From Lachnospiraceae bacterium (GTDB taxonomy: Bacteria; Bacillota; Clostridia; Lachnospirales; Lachnospiraceae), in contig JAFUTQ010000059.1 in the NCBI GenBank assembly GCA_017484135.1, positions 1 to 64,000 on the forward strand: a DNA stretch of 64,000 nucleotides. The letters are read 5' to 3'. Each line of letters begins with the position of its first letter. The stretch's first letter is position 1. Position numbers and translations under genes: made by a program. This document shows positions 17,478 to 26,487 of the stretch, in pieces. Under the pieces are notes generated by a model. The model saw only the letters and a list, made by a program, of their open reading frames with translations, made no database searches and was not told the origin of the DNA.

Positions 17478-18075
17478 ATTCTCTCACCTTTCTTACAAAT
17501 TTCCGGATTTTTTCCGGATCCTTTCCCTGCTCTCCCTCCACCGAGGAGCTGACATCCACGATTGCCGGATGAAACAGTTTCATCCCCCGACCTACATTGT
17601 CTGCATTTAACCCGCCTGCAAGCACCAGTTCCCTGTCCTGCCACTGCCTTCTTACGTCCAAGGGGAAATGCTCCCAGTCAAAGGTTTTTCCGCTGCCGTA
17701 TTCCGGCGCATCCAATAAAATTGCCCGGATATTGTCACTCAGCGCAGGAAGCGTAAGTGTTTCCTCCGTGATCTGAAGAGCCAGCCAGACCGGAATGGGA
17801 ATTTTTTCTATCTTTTTCATGTCCAGATCCTTATGAATCTGAATGATATTAAAGTCCGCCTCCACGATCTGATCGATCAGTTTCCGATCCGGTGCCACCG
17901 TAACCGCCACGGTGCGAATTTTGGGATTCAACTGTTTTTTTAATTCGACCGCCCGCTCCACAGATACATAGCGCTTGCTGGGCGAAAAAATCACAAAGCC
18001 CGCATAGTCCACTTTATTTTGTTCCAGCATCGGAAGCTCCGATTCCTGCGTGATCCCGCATATCTTAATCCGCAT
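17470..18075 (-). CDS. trpF: Phosphoribosylanthranilate isomerase
   Basis: A 201-residue TIM-barrel isomerase that converts N-phosphoribosylanthranilate to CdRP. The N-terminal IKICGITQ carries the catalytic Cys, and the Asp lies in [27 protein letters not shown] and [14 protein letters not shown] form the phosphate-binding end. ATG 18075 was chosen for its AAAAGGGG site and the canonical N-terminus; it overlaps trpC by 11 bases. The acceptor segment is somewhat divergent (FNIIQIHKD rather than the usual VQLHG). Confidence 0.95.
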   Translation of the reverse strand: MRIKICGITQESELPMLEQNKVDYAGFVIFSPSKRYVSVERAVELKKQLNPKIRTVAVTVAPDRKLIDQIVEADFNIIQIHKDLDMKKIEKIPIPVWLALQITEETLTLPALSDNIRAILLDAPEYGSGKTFDWEHFPLDVRRQWQDRELVLAGGLNADNVGRGMKLFHPAIVDVSSSVEGEQGKDPEKIRKFVRKVREYE

Positions 18076-18880
18076 CCCTTGCACGCCCCTTTTCAAATAC
18101 CGCTTTCCAATGACCGGACAATGCCTTGGGATTCTCATGCTCCATAAATGCCCTTCCGATCAGAAAGCCATCCACGCGGCAGGCACCAAGATATGCAACA
18201 TCCTCATCCGAGACAATCCCGCTCTCTGCGATAAACACCTTATCCTTTGGCACCAGCCGGGATAAGGTACGGGTGCGCTCCAAAGAAATCGTAAAGTCCT
18301 TGAGATTGCGGTTGTTCACCCCGATAATTCTCGGCTCGACCCGAAGTGCCCGCTCCAACTCCTCCTCGTCATGAACCTCCACGAGCACATCCAGCTGCAA
18401 TTCCCGGGAAAGCTGATAAAAATCATGCAGCTGCACGTCGTCTAAAATGGCTGCGATGAGCAGCACCGCATCTGCCTGTATCGCCCGAGCCTCATAAAAC
18501 TGGTACTCGTCGATCATAAAATCCTTGCGTATCATGGGAAGCTTCGTAATCCTTCGTATCGTTTCAAAATATCCGACATTTCCCTTAAAATGCGCCTCCT
18601 CGGTCAGACAGGAAATTGCCTCCACGGAAGCATTATACTCCTTGATGCGCTCTTCCAAAGAAATCTGACTGCTGATGTCGCCAAGGCTTGGAGAGGCATT
18701 CTTAAATTCCCCGATGATGGACAGGTCCTCCTTTGCCAGATTGTCATAAAAGCTGATATCTGCAACAGCACCTTCTTTTTTCTTTTCTTCGGCCTCCCTG
18801 CGAACCACTTCCAACGTTTTGTTTTTCTTATCCCGGATGAGCTGCGTTCGCTTGTCTGCCACGATCTCATCTAAAATCAT
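18065..18880 (-). CDS. trpC: Indole-3-glycerol phosphate synthase
   Basis: A 271-residue TIM-barrel enzyme that closes the indole ring. Family motifs include the N-terminal ILDEIVADKR, IIGEFKNASPSLGDI, the IRKDFMIDEYQ segment with the catalytic Lys, LLIAAIL, the VEVHDEEEL Glu, GVNNRNLKDF and AESGI near the phosphate site. It starts 9 bases after trpG and overlaps trpF at its 3' end. The length is slightly above average because of the C-terminal tail. Confidence 0.97.
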   Translation of the reverse strand: MILDEIVADKRTQLIRDKKNKTLEVVRREAEEKKKEGAVADISFYDNLAKEDLSIIGEFKNASPSLGDISSQISLEERIKEYNASVEAISCLTEEAHFKGNVGYFETIRRITKLPMIRKDFMIDEYQFYEARAIQADAVLLIAAILDDVQLHDFYQLSRELQLDVLVEVHDEEELERALRVEPRIIGVNNRNLKDFTISLERTRTLSRLVPKDKVFIAESGIVSDEDVAYLGACRVDGFLIGRAFMEHENPKALSGHWKAVFEKGRARDAD

Positions 18881-18889
18881 ATCCGCCTC

Positions 18890-19459
18890 CTACATCACAC
18901 CATTGATAAAGTTCTCAATCATGCGCTTTCCATGCTGGGTATAGATGGATTCCGGATGGAACTGCAGACCCACCACCGGATATTCCTTGTGGCGCACTGC
19001 CATGATCTCTCCATCCTCCGTCCGGGCGATCACCGTAAGGCAGTCCGGAAGTTCTTCCCGCCGCACCGCCAGCGAATGATACCGCGCCACCTGAATCGGA
19101 CTATCGATACCGGAAAAAATCCCGTCCTCACTGTGGGTAATCCAGGACTGCTTCCCATGGCAGAGCTGTTTAGCGTATGATACCACACCGCCAAATGCCT
19201 CTCCAATACACTGGTGTCCCAGACAAATGCCCAAAATGGGAATCTTTCCCGCAAATTCCTTTACCACATCCATACAGATGCCCGCATCCTTGGGTGCCTT
19301 CGGGCCGGGGGATAAGATGATCCGGTCGGGCTTTAACTCGCGGATTTCTTGGATTGTAATCTTGTCATTTCTCACCACCCGGATTTCCTTGGTAAAGATT
19401 CCAATGTATTGATAAAGGTTGTAGGTAAAGGAATCATAATTGTCAATCAGTAAAATCAT
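18890..19459 (-). CDS. trpG: Anthranilate synthase component II (glutamine amidotransferase)
   Basis: A 189-residue class I glutamine amidotransferase that supplies ammonia to TrpE. The nucleophile Cys79 is in ILGICLGHQCIGEAFGG, with the His-Glu pair in LQFHPESIYT; DNYDSFTYNL and LSPGPKAPKDAG are family motifs. It overlaps trpE by 4 bases (ATGA), which fits coupled translation of the heteromeric enzyme. It may also serve folate synthesis (PabA) if no separate copy exists; the window does not show this. Confidence 0.97.
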   Translation of the reverse strand: MILLIDNYDSFTYNLYQYIGIFTKEIRVVRNDKITIQEIRELKPDRIILSPGPKAPKDAGICMDVVKEFAGKIPILGICLGHQCIGEAFGGVVSYAKQLCHGKQSWITHSEDGIFSGIDSPIQVARYHSLAVRREELPDCLTVIARTEDGEIMAVRHKEYPVVGLQFHPESIYTQHGKRMIENFINGVM

Positions 19460-20859
19460 AAGCTTTCCTCCTCCACAAGTGTTTTTGCCAGTGCCATTAC
19501 CTTATTGCAGCATTCATGATATTCACATTCCGGTTTTGAATCTGCCACGATTCCGGCTCCCGCCTGCAGATATACAAAATCGCCTTTTTTTATCATGGTC
19601 CGGATTGTGATACAAAAGTCCATGTCTCCGCCAAAATCAATATACCCGGTTGCGCCGCCGTATAAACCTCTCCGCACGCTCTCCAGCTCATCAATGATCT
19701 CCATCGCGCGGATCTTCGGCGCTCCGCTCAAGGTTCCCGCCGGAAGGAAGGATGCCAAAAGATCCAGCGGATGGGATTCCCCCTTTTTTCTGCCCTCCAC
19801 CATGGACACAATGTGCATCACATGGGAATAATTCTGCACGGACATAAACTGTGTGACCTTGACGGTGCCGAATTCACTGATTCTTCCCATGTCGTTTCTT
19901 GCAAGATCCACTAACATCACATGCTCCGCCCGCTCCTTCTCATCAGCCAGAAGCTCCTCCCGCAATCTGCGATCCTCCTCTGCGTCCTTTCCTCTCTTCC
20001 GGGTTCCGGCAATGGGACAGGTAAATACCCGGTCTCCCTGTTTTTTTACAATCATCTCCGGGGAGCTTCCGATCACCTCAAAGGTTCCGTAATTGAAATA
20101 GTACAGATAGGGGGACGGATTCAGCTCGCGAAGCTCCTTGTAGAGCTCAAAGCCGGTCTGCTTTGTCTCGATCGTCCAGCGCTGGGACAGCACTGTCTGG
20201 AATACATGCCCCTCCCGGATATAATGCTTGATCTTCTCGACCTTCTCACTGTACTCTTCCAGACTGTCGGATTTTTTCACAATCCTTCCGTCGTGTTTGA
20301 AGCTCTTTCCGGCGGGCTCAGCCTGCATGGCGACGGATATCATCTGCTCTGCTTTTTCTATCGCTCTTGTCTTTCCCGCCTCGTCATCCTCCTCCAGCAC
20401 GATGGCCGTCAACGTCTCCGCCACATGATCCACCATCAGAAAGGAGGTCATCAGCATCAGCTGGATCGTCTCGATTCCAATCTCGTCGGGATCATCGTCC
20501 GGCAGCACCTCGCTGTAGCGCACAAAGTCATAGCCGATATTTCCCACCAGCCCTCCGGTAAAGGAGAGCTCCCGATCCTCATTTACAATATGGAACTCGC
20601 TGTAATATTCCTTCAGAAGCTCCAACGGATTGCCCTCTCTGACCGCGCGGCTTCCGTCGTTTTTTGTAATTACCAGGGCATTTCCCTCTGAGGTAATGAT
20701 TTCCTCCGGCTCAGCGCCAAAAAATGTATACCGGTCATAATTTTTGTCGTAGCTTTCCAGTAGGAAACCCTTTTTCGTTCCTACCATGCTTTCGTACATG
20801 TCCGTCGCCTTTTCGTTCACGATGCTGACGGTTTTTTTGTAAACTCTGCGGGTTCTCAT
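19456..20859 (-). CDS. trpE: Anthranilate synthase component I
   Basis: A 467-residue chorismate-using enzyme that makes anthranilate, the committed step of tryptophan synthesis. The N-terminal LLES (residues 33-36) is the tryptophan feedback-site motif. The catalytic domain has [34 protein letters not shown] and [19 protein letters not shown] lies 8 bases before ATG 20859. It is the first structural gene after a long T-box leader, so it is controlled both by tRNA-Trp charging and probably by tryptophan inhibition. Confidence 0.97.
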   Translation of the reverse strand: MRTRRVYKKTVSIVNEKATDMYESMVGTKKGFLLESYDKNYDRYTFFGAEPEEIITSEGNALVITKNDGSRAVREGNPLELLKEYYSEFHIVNEDRELSFTGGLVGNIGYDFVRYSEVLPDDDPDEIGIETIQLMLMTSFLMVDHVAETLTAIVLEEDDEAGKTRAIEKAEQMISVAMQAEPAGKSFKHDGRIVKKSDSLEEYSEKVEKIKHYIREGHVFQTVLSQRWTIETKQTGFELYKELRELNPSPYLYYFNYGTFEVIGSSPEMIVKKQGDRVFTCPIAGTRKRGKDAEEDRRLREELLADEKERAEHVMLVDLARNDMGRISEFGTVKVTQFMSVQNYSHVMHIVSMVEGRKKGESHPLDLLASFLPAGTLSGAPKIRAMEIIDELESVRRGLYGGATGYIDFGGDMDFCITIRTMIKKGDFVYLQAGAGIVADSKPECEYHECCNKVMALAKTLVEEESL

Positions 20860-20921
20860 TGTTGTTTTCCTCCTACACTAATAAAAAATCTATATATTGG
20901 CAATGCGCTTAATAAATATCG

Positions 20922-20969
20922 AAAAAAGCGTCCTCTGCAGTCAGTTCAAGATCTGCAGGGACGCTTTTT
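20922..20969 (-). terminator. T-box regulated terminator before trpE
   Basis: On the minus strand AAAAAGCGTCCCTGCAG pairs with CTGCAGAGGACGCTTTTTT around a 12-base loop and ends in six T. It lies directly after the T-box core sequence, as expected for the hairpin that alternates with the antiterminator. Confidence 0.92.
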
Positions 20970-21105
20970 ACTGCGTGGTGCCACCCGGCTTCGTCATGTG
21001 TCAAATACATAGTCCTGCGATCGGGTAGGGAAGATTTATCTGACCTACCCGCCGCGCGGGGCGCATTCGGCGACAGCCGAAACATTTCCCTATGCGCCCC
21101 TGCGC

Positions 21106-21138
21106 AAAAAGGCGGATATTTGATTAGAAATATCCGCC
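21106..21138 (-). terminator. Extra terminator-like hairpin inside the T-box leader
   Basis: GGCGGATATTT (21111-21121) and AAATATCCGCC (21128-21138) form a perfect 11-bp stem with a 6-base loop, followed on the minus strand by TTTTT. It lies between Stem I and the T-box core. It has the form of an intrinsic terminator; it could also be a Stem II variant or an attenuator upstream of the main switch. Confidence 0.7.
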
Positions 21139-21382
21139 ACTAATTCAACACACAACCTCAGATACGGAACATAAAATGTTCGATATCCAGTTCCCTGTAA
21201 CGTGGGAAAACGGCTCCGCTACTGTCCGCCGGGAAATTTCCCTCCACGGTTTCACTTCGCATCTAACAAATCCATTCCATCTGAACTATCCTGCCGGACT
21301 CCCACCAACGCCGGCTCTCTGTAAGGAATCACCCAGTGTACTACTTTTGCTCACAGATTTTCTCTTTCTTTAACTATTTCCT

Positions 21383-21411
21383 AGTCTAGCACGATCACAT
21401 ATTGATGTCAA
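21383..21411 (-). promoter_or_regulatory. trp operon promoter
   Basis: On the minus strand TTGACA (21406-21411), a 17-base spacer and TAGACT (21383-21388) form a near-consensus sigma-A promoter. Transcription would start near 21376, leaving a leader of about 515 nt before trpE. It lies 28 bases after the end of the small ORF that closes the preceding operon; no terminator is seen between them. Confidence 0.85.
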
Positions 21412-21438
21412 CAATTTTCTTTCCTCATTTATCCCCGG

Positions 21439-21585
21439 TCAATCGGTACCATCCTCTAACATAGCTTGAAAAATAACCAACAATTCCTTCAATTTCTCAT
21501 TATCCGGTGTAAGCTCCAGCGCTTCCTTTATCTGTGCAATGGTAAGCCGCACAAAGCCCTGAAACTGTCTGTTTGTCATCCCCAT
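21439..21585 (-). CDS. Small hypothetical protein (48 aa)
   Basis: A short ORF with a strong AGGAGG 9 bases before its ATG. It begins MGMTNRQFQGFVRLTIAQIKE and continues as two charged helices with no cysteine or membrane segment. Short clostridial proteins beginning MTN/D-x-QF are familiar in unannotated form, but I assign no function. It sits 51 bases after the NifK-like gene on the same strand and may be the last gene of the nitrogenase-like operon. Confidence 0.7.
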   Translation of the reverse strand: MGMTNRQFQGFVRLTIAQIKEALELTPDNEKLKELLVIFQAMLEDGTD

Positions 21586-21636
21586 ATAATCACCCTCCTT
21601 CTCTACCATATATGATACTGGAAGGTGCCATTTTTT

Positions 21637-22932
21637 TCAAGTCACAATCTCCACATAATCCTCGATCATAGAAACCGCGCCGTCTACCCCGGCATAGCTT
21701 TTGGACAAAATAATCCGATCTGTCACGGGATAGGAAATGGAAAGGAACGGGATTCCGAGAAGATCGGCCACAGGCTTTTCCAATGAGCTGGCCAAAAGCA
21801 CCTCTATCCCATTGCTTTCTATGGTACGCCGGATCTCTCCTGTGTCACTTGTCTCATACACCTCCTCCGCAAGCTCCCGCAGGCCACTCTCTGGTATGTC
21901 TACATCATCTCTTGCCACAGCATCCGTTACGATTGCCGCCTTGATATTCGCCCCCATGTACTGCCTTAAAAACGATCCGACCGCAAGCACCGTACTCTCT
22001 ACGCCCACAACCGCCACATCCCGGAACACAAATTCCGAAATCAGTGTCTGCCGGATTCCTTTGTAATAATATGCGAATCTCTGCCTTTGCTCCGCTATCA
22101 AAGCCTGCAGGCGATCCTGATCAAGCCCCAGCAGCTCATCCAGCTCCGTAAGCAGCCGCTCAACCTGTTCTGCCCCGACGGGCACCGCAGGATAATACAA
22201 AAAGGGAATTCCATATTGGTCCTCTAATTTTTTTGCAGGAACGTATCCCCATTTGGAAAATACCAGTGTAGCATCCGCCCTCGTAATATTCTGCAATTGC
22301 GCCACTCCATCCGGAGTTCCGAAAAAACGGTTTACCTTTAACCCTGCATTATTCAAAAGTGTAGTCAGCGTATCCAGCGTGCCTCTGAAATACGGATCCG
22401 TCCCCGGCAGAATCCCCAGGATATTTACTGTTTTTTCGTGCTCCTCCTGTCCGGCACTGTCCGCATCCGGCTTGGAGGCAAGCTGCGAGATGACTGCCGT
22501 AAATACCTGCTCATAACCGGCATAAGCAATTCCCTTAAAACCGGAGGTATTTTCCAAATGTACTGCCTGAAAGCCCTGATCCGAAAGCTCATTCGTCATG
22601 CCGATGATATCATCGCCCACCATTGCCGACTCGCAGCTGTTCAACACGACAAAAAGTTCTCCCTTGTAGACCTTGGTTGCATTTTTCAGCTCTTCTCTCA
22701 GTCTGGAACCGCCGCCGAATATCACCTGCTTTTCAAATACATTCGTGCCTGCAACTGCCATGCCGTTGATCCGTCCGGTGTCAACCTTTCCTGTTCTGTG
22801 TGCAATGGCATTGCTGACCCCGCAGCCTGCAATGGAATGAATCACCGGAACGACCTGATCAATTTCGATCAGTGTATCCAATGCTCCCTGCAGTGCACAG
22901 CCGAATCTTGGTCCATAGATACTCTTTTTCAT
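21637..22932 (-). CDS. Nitrogenase component 1-like protein (NifK/N-type subunit)
   Basis: A 431-residue member of the NifD/K/E/N and BchN/B superfamily. Its only three cysteines are Cys12 (GPRFGCALQGA), Cys37 (IHSIAGCG) and Cys100 (VLNSCESAMVGDDI), which match the three P-cluster-type positions at the subunit interface. No cysteine remains in the C-terminal half for a FeMo-type cofactor. It is shorter than NifK (about 520 residues). It pairs with the 470-residue neighbour, separated by only 2 bases, and presumably accepts electrons from the Fe-protein encoded just upstream. Reaction unknown; candidates are methylthio-alkane reductase-like or tetrapyrrole reductase-like chemistry. Confidence 0.82.
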   Translation of the reverse strand: MKKSIYGPRFGCALQGALDTLIEIDQVVPVIHSIAGCGVSNAIAHRTGKVDTGRINGMAVAGTNVFEKQVIFGGGSRLREELKNATKVYKGELFVVLNSCESAMVGDDIIGMTNELSDQGFQAVHLENTSGFKGIAYAGYEQVFTAVISQLASKPDADSAGQEEHEKTVNILGILPGTDPYFRGTLDTLTTLLNNAGLKVNRFFGTPDGVAQLQNITRADATLVFSKWGYVPAKKLEDQYGIPFLYYPAVPVGAEQVERLLTELDELLGLDQDRLQALIAEQRQRFAYYYKGIRQTLISEFVFRDVAVVGVESTVLAVGSFLRQYMGANIKAAIVTDAVARDDVDIPESGLRELAEEVYETSDTGEIRRTIESNGIEVLLASSLEKPVADLLGIPFLSISYPVTDRIILSKSYAGVDGAVSMIEDYVEIVT

Positions 22933-22934
22933 CT

Positions 22935-24347
22935 CTAGCGCACCTCCTGTTTCACATACCAGTTTGATGAGCGCTTGAGCCAGGTTTCCTTATAGATTGT
23001 CGGCTCACTGCCATAGCCTGCCGCCCGTTCCAATCCTTTTAACAGCTTTTCTATGCGGTTTGCAAGCGCTGCAACTCCATCATACCCGACCGTACTGATA
23101 CCGGAAAGCGGTAGCGGGATCACATCCGTTCCGTCCAGAAAGGCAAACTCGCCCCGGTCGCTCAGATAAAAGTACGGCTCCACTCTTCGGACTATGTTTG
23201 CCAGCTCATAGGGCTGACCTCCCGCTACAACGATCGGAAGCTCCGGCTGCTCCTTTGCAAGCGCTGCCAGCTTCTCCTTGATCTCAGGATCAATGTAGGG
23301 CACTGCGATTCCCGCCACCTCACCGCCAAGCTCCACGATCAGTCTGGCGTAGACCTTCGCGCGTGAAACCGTTGTATGTAAAAAGACCCGTCTGCCGTCT
23401 AACCGCTTGCGGCCTGTATAGCGTTTGAGTTTTTCCTGTTCCCTGTCAAAATAATCACCGATCCGTTCCGTAAGTGCCTCATCCTTTAATCCTCCGGCAA
23501 GCTTCTCCAGAAAATGTCTGGTTCCCCGTATTCCGATCGGTGCATCTGTCTGAATATATTCCACACCATATCCTTCTTCCAAAAGCTCCGCAAAATATCC
23601 GCCCTCATCACTGTCAAGTACTACACTCGCCTTTGCTGCCCCTGCTGCCTGAATATCCGCAATCCCGGAAAATCTTCCGACCACATTTGCCCGGACTCCG
23701 ACGGTGGTCAAAAGCTCCTTTGCAGCCTCGACATCCGCCTTTTTTTCTGTCATTGAAATAAGGTTCACGAAATCCTCTTTCTCAGGAGCCTTTTTTACCA
23801 CATACTTTGCCAAAGCATGGGCGACAACATCGCAGCCATTGATCCCTGCCTTTGTTTTGAAACCGTCTACATTGATAAAAATACATGGAACGGGAATCTC
23901 ATCCTCGAGCTCTAACAAAATCGAACTCACATCATCATTATTGATCGCAATCACGGGCGTTCCCACTACAAATACCGCCTTCGCACCGGTTTCCTCCTGC
24001 GCACGAAGCACCGCCTCTCTCAGCTGGTTGTCTCCTCCGAGTATCGTGTCGCGCTCCTTCAAGTTGGTGCTGTACCAATATGCTCCGTCATCTTTCACAT
24101 TATAATAAATCCCGGAAGCTGCACAGCCGATTGCGCCGTGCACCACGATGGCGGTATCACGGATGCTCCCCAACAGATGCAGCGCATACTGTATCTCGCT
24201 GTAGGAATCCTGTGTAAAGGTGCGCACACGCTGTCTGATCTCCTGTCCTGTCAGTTCGTCCCAAAGTCCGCCCAGCGTTCCGTCATAATGGCTGATCGTT
24301 GTCAGCCGTTTCTCACGCGAAAGCACATATCTGTCCTTTATCGACAT
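22935..24347 (-). CDS. Nitrogenase component 1-like protein (NifD/E-type subunit)
   Basis: A 470-residue superfamily member with HGAIGCAASGIYY (Cys75), GTPVIAINNDDVSSIL in place of the usual cysteine-bearing third motif, and FKTKAGINGCDVVAHAL (Cys172). Only Cys75 matches an interface cluster ligand; the NifD-type equivalents of Cys62 and Cys154 are not cysteine. Neither the FeMo-cofactor Cys nor a clear His partner could be found. With three cysteines from the partner it could bind one 4Fe-4S cluster, as in the 3+1 arrangement of dark-operative reductases. Catalytic function is inferred only at superfamily level. Confidence 0.82.
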   Translation of the reverse strand: MSIKDRYVLSREKRLTTISHYDGTLGGLWDELTGQEIRQRVRTFTQDSYSEIQYALHLLGSIRDTAIVVHGAIGCAASGIYYNVKDDGAYWYSTNLKERDTILGGDNQLREAVLRAQEETGAKAVFVVGTPVIAINNDDVSSILLELEDEIPVPCIFINVDGFKTKAGINGCDVVAHALAKYVVKKAPEKEDFVNLISMTEKKADVEAAKELLTTVGVRANVVGRFSGIADIQAAGAAKASVVLDSDEGGYFAELLEEGYGVEYIQTDAPIGIRGTRHFLEKLAGGLKDEALTERIGDYFDREQEKLKRYTGRKRLDGRRVFLHTTVSRAKVYARLIVELGGEVAGIAVPYIDPEIKEKLAALAKEQPELPIVVAGGQPYELANIVRRVEPYFYLSDRGEFAFLDGTDVIPLPLSGISTVGYDGVAALANRIEKLLKGLERAAGYGSEPTIYKETWLKRSSNWYVKQEVR

Positions 24348-24381
24348 TACTTTTCCTCCTTACCCTGGCAAAATGCCCATT

Positions 24382-25260
24382 TCAGATTGCTTCCGCAGGC
24401 TCGCCCACTACACCGCTCTCGATCTGGTAGATCTTGTCTCCCCACTCTCTCGCCCAGTCTCTCAGCTCCGCTGCACCCAAGGGATTCGGAACAACCAGAT
24501 CCTCGTTCTCTGCAATGTATTTCGCAAGGCTCCGGTATATATTTGCATGCTCAGACTCCGGATTGGCTTCAATCACGGTCTTTCCGTAGAGTTCGCTCTG
24601 GGACACCACAAGGGAACGCGGAACATAGCCTACCGCCTTTGTCCCTGTTTTTTTGGTAAAATCATCAATAATTGCCTGCGAATAGACAGCCGTCAGTCCA
24701 TTTCCAATGACGCCGCCCAGCTTTGCGCCACCGGACGGTTCGTACTTCTGGATCGCCTTAAACAGATTATTGGCAGCATAGATCGCCATAAAATCAGAGG
24801 AACTTACCACATAAGCCCGGTCTGTGATTCCGTCACGAATCGGCACTGCAAAACCACCGCACACAACATCCCCCAAGACATCATAGAGCACATAGTCCGG
24901 CTTAAATTCCTCAAACAAATTCAGCTCCTGAAGAAGGTTGACTGCCGCATTGATCCCCCTTCCCGCACATCCAACTCCAGGGACAGGCCCTCCGGACTCA
25001 ATGCAGAGCACCCCGGAAAAGCCCTTCACGGATATATCGTCCAGATGTATCTTCTTTCCATCCCGCAGGGAGTCCAGCACGGTCGGCAGATAGGTATTTC
25101 CTCTCAGTGTGTTGGTCGAATCACTTTTGGGATCACAGCCAATCTGGATTACCTTGTATCCCGCCTCTGCCAGTGCCGCACTGATATTTGATGTCGTGGT
25201 AGACTTCCCGATTCCTCCTTTCCCGTATATTGCGATATGCTTTCCTATCTTTTCACTCAT
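24382..25260 (-). CDS. NifH-like Fe-protein (ATP-dependent electron donor)
   Basis: A 292-residue NifH/BchL/CfbC-type ATPase. Walker A is GKGGIGKST (about 13-21), the switch region CDPKSDST follows, and the two 4Fe-4S ligands are Cys98 (GVGCAGRG) and Cys134 (DVVCGGFAVP), so the homodimer should bind the bridging cluster. It docks on component 1 and delivers electrons with ATP hydrolysis. It sits between metK and the two component-1 genes. It is full length and lacks no key residue. The family alone does not say which substrate is reduced. Confidence 0.93.
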   Translation of the reverse strand: MSEKIGKHIAIYGKGGIGKSTTTSNISAALAEAGYKVIQIGCDPKSDSTNTLRGNTYLPTVLDSLRDGKKIHLDDISVKGFSGVLCIESGGPVPGVGCAGRGINAAVNLLQELNLFEEFKPDYVLYDVLGDVVCGGFAVPIRDGITDRAYVVSSSDFMAIYAANNLFKAIQKYEPSGGAKLGGVIGNGLTAVYSQAIIDDFTKKTGTKAVGYVPRSLVVSQSELYGKTVIEANPESEHANIYRSLAKYIAENEDLVVPNPLGAAELRDWAREWGDKIYQIESGVVGEPAEAI

Positions 25261-25277
25261 AATCTATCCTTTCTGTT

Positions 25278-26459
25278 TTATATCAGTGCTTTTTTGATTT
25301 CATCAATCTTATTTAACTGCTCCCATGGCAGATCAATATCGGTTCTGCCAAAATGTCCATAGGCCGCTGTCTGTTTATAGATCGGTCTTCTCAGATCAAG
25401 CGCATCGATAATTGCGGTAGGTCTTAAATCAAATACCTTTTCTATCGCCGCTACAATTTCCTCATCTTTGTATTTTCCTGTTCCAAATGTATCAACCGCA
25501 ATGGATACCGGCTGTGCCACGCCGATGGCATAGGCCAGCTCAATCTCAACCTTATCCGCAGCGCCTGCGGCAACCAGATTCTTTGCCACCCATCTCGCCG
25601 CATAAGCTGCCGACCGGTCAACCTTTGTCGGATCCTTGCCCGAAAAAGCTCCGCCTCCGTGACGCCCGGTTCCCCCATATGTATCCACGATGATCTTTCG
25701 TCCGGTCAGTCCGGCATCCCCCTGGGGCCCGCCGATTACAAAACGTCCGGTCGGGTTGATAAAATATTTCGTGTTTTCATCCAAAAGCTCTGCCGGAAGC
25801 ACTGCATCAATCACATATTCTTTTATATCTTTCTTGATCTGCTCCAGCGTCACATCTTCGCTATGCTGTGTGGAGATCACGACGGTGTCAATGCGGGCAA
25901 CCTTGTCATTCTCGTCAAATTCGACCGTCACCTGAGACTTTCCGTCCGGTCTCAGATAGGTGAGTGTCCCATCCTTTCTGACCTTTGCGAGCTGTCTGGT
26001 AAGTCTGTGCGCAAAGGAGATCGCCGGCGGCAGATACTCCGGGGTTTCGTTTGTCGCATATCCGAATATGATTCCCTGATCTCCTGCACCGGTTCCATAA
26101 TCCTTTTGATCTTCATTTTCCTTTGTCTCATATGCTTTGTCCACACCGAGCGCAATGTCCGCGGACTGCTCGTCGATAGATGTCAGCACCGCAATGGAGT
26201 CCGCATCAAAGCCTCCCGCCGATTTGTCATAGCCAATCTCCCGGATCGTATTTTTTGCCACCTTTGAGATGTCCACATAGGCATTGGTTGAAATCTCTCC
26301 CACAATCAATGCCAGCCCGGTAGCAACGGTTGTCTCCGCTGCAACCCTCGCATTTGGATCCTGCGCAATCAATGCATCAAGAATTGCATCTGAAATCTGG
26401 TCTGCAATTTTGTCCGGATGTCCCTCCGTGACGGATTCTGAAGTAAATAATCTTCCCAT
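25278..26459 (-). CDS. metK: S-adenosylmethionine synthetase
   Basis: A 394-residue enzyme that makes SAM from methionine and ATP. Signatures [12 protein letters not shown] and [19 protein letters not shown] are intact, and the N-terminus [24 protein letters not shown] is canonical. ATG 26459 is preceded by AAGGAG; the longer frame lies over the sulfatase gene and was rejected. Its place inside the nitrogenase-like operon is unusual for a housekeeping gene and suggests dedicated SAM supply for the radical SAM protein, or that sulfur metabolism is the operon's theme. Whether another metK exists cannot be told here. Confidence 0.97.
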   Translation of the reverse strand: MGRLFTSESVTEGHPDKIADQISDAILDALIAQDPNARVAAETTVATGLALIVGEISTNAYVDISKVAKNTIREIGYDKSAGGFDADSIAVLTSIDEQSADIALGVDKAYETKENEDQKDYGTGAGDQGIIFGYATNETPEYLPPAISFAHRLTRQLAKVRKDGTLTYLRPDGKSQVTVEFDENDKVARIDTVVISTQHSEDVTLEQIKKDIKEYVIDAVLPAELLDENTKYFINPTGRFVIGGPQGDAGLTGRKIIVDTYGGTGRHGGGAFSGKDPTKVDRSAAYAARWVAKNLVAAGAADKVEIELAYAIGVAQPVSIAVDTFGTGKYKDEEIVAAIEKVFDLRPTAIIDALDLRRPIYKQTAAYGHFGRTDIDLPWEQLNKIDEIKKALI

Positions 26460-26487
26460 ATTAATCGTTTCTCCTTTCAACATCTTG

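Larger units (their letters stand above)
20922..21376 (-). promoter_or_regulatory. T-box leader (tRNA-Trp) of the trp operon
   Basis: The minus strand holds the T-box core GGGTGGCACCACG (within 20971-20988), followed by a terminator able to compete with it. Upstream is a long Stem I region with AGTA, the AGAGAG..GCCGG distal stem and GGTGGGAG loop. GAATGG near 21272-21278 supplies a UGG specifier codon for tryptophan. A further stem, GGGTAGG/CCTACCC (21023-21050), fits Stem III. The leader is about 500 nt, longer than usual, because of extra hairpins between Stem I and the core. Uncharged tRNA-Trp is expected to favour antitermination. Confidence 0.92.

Noticed and set aside
21637..25260. A true nitrogen-fixing nitrogenase
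   Set aside because: NifB/E/N and molybdenum genes are absent, several P-cluster and cofactor ligands are missing, and the neighbours concern sulfur and SAM.
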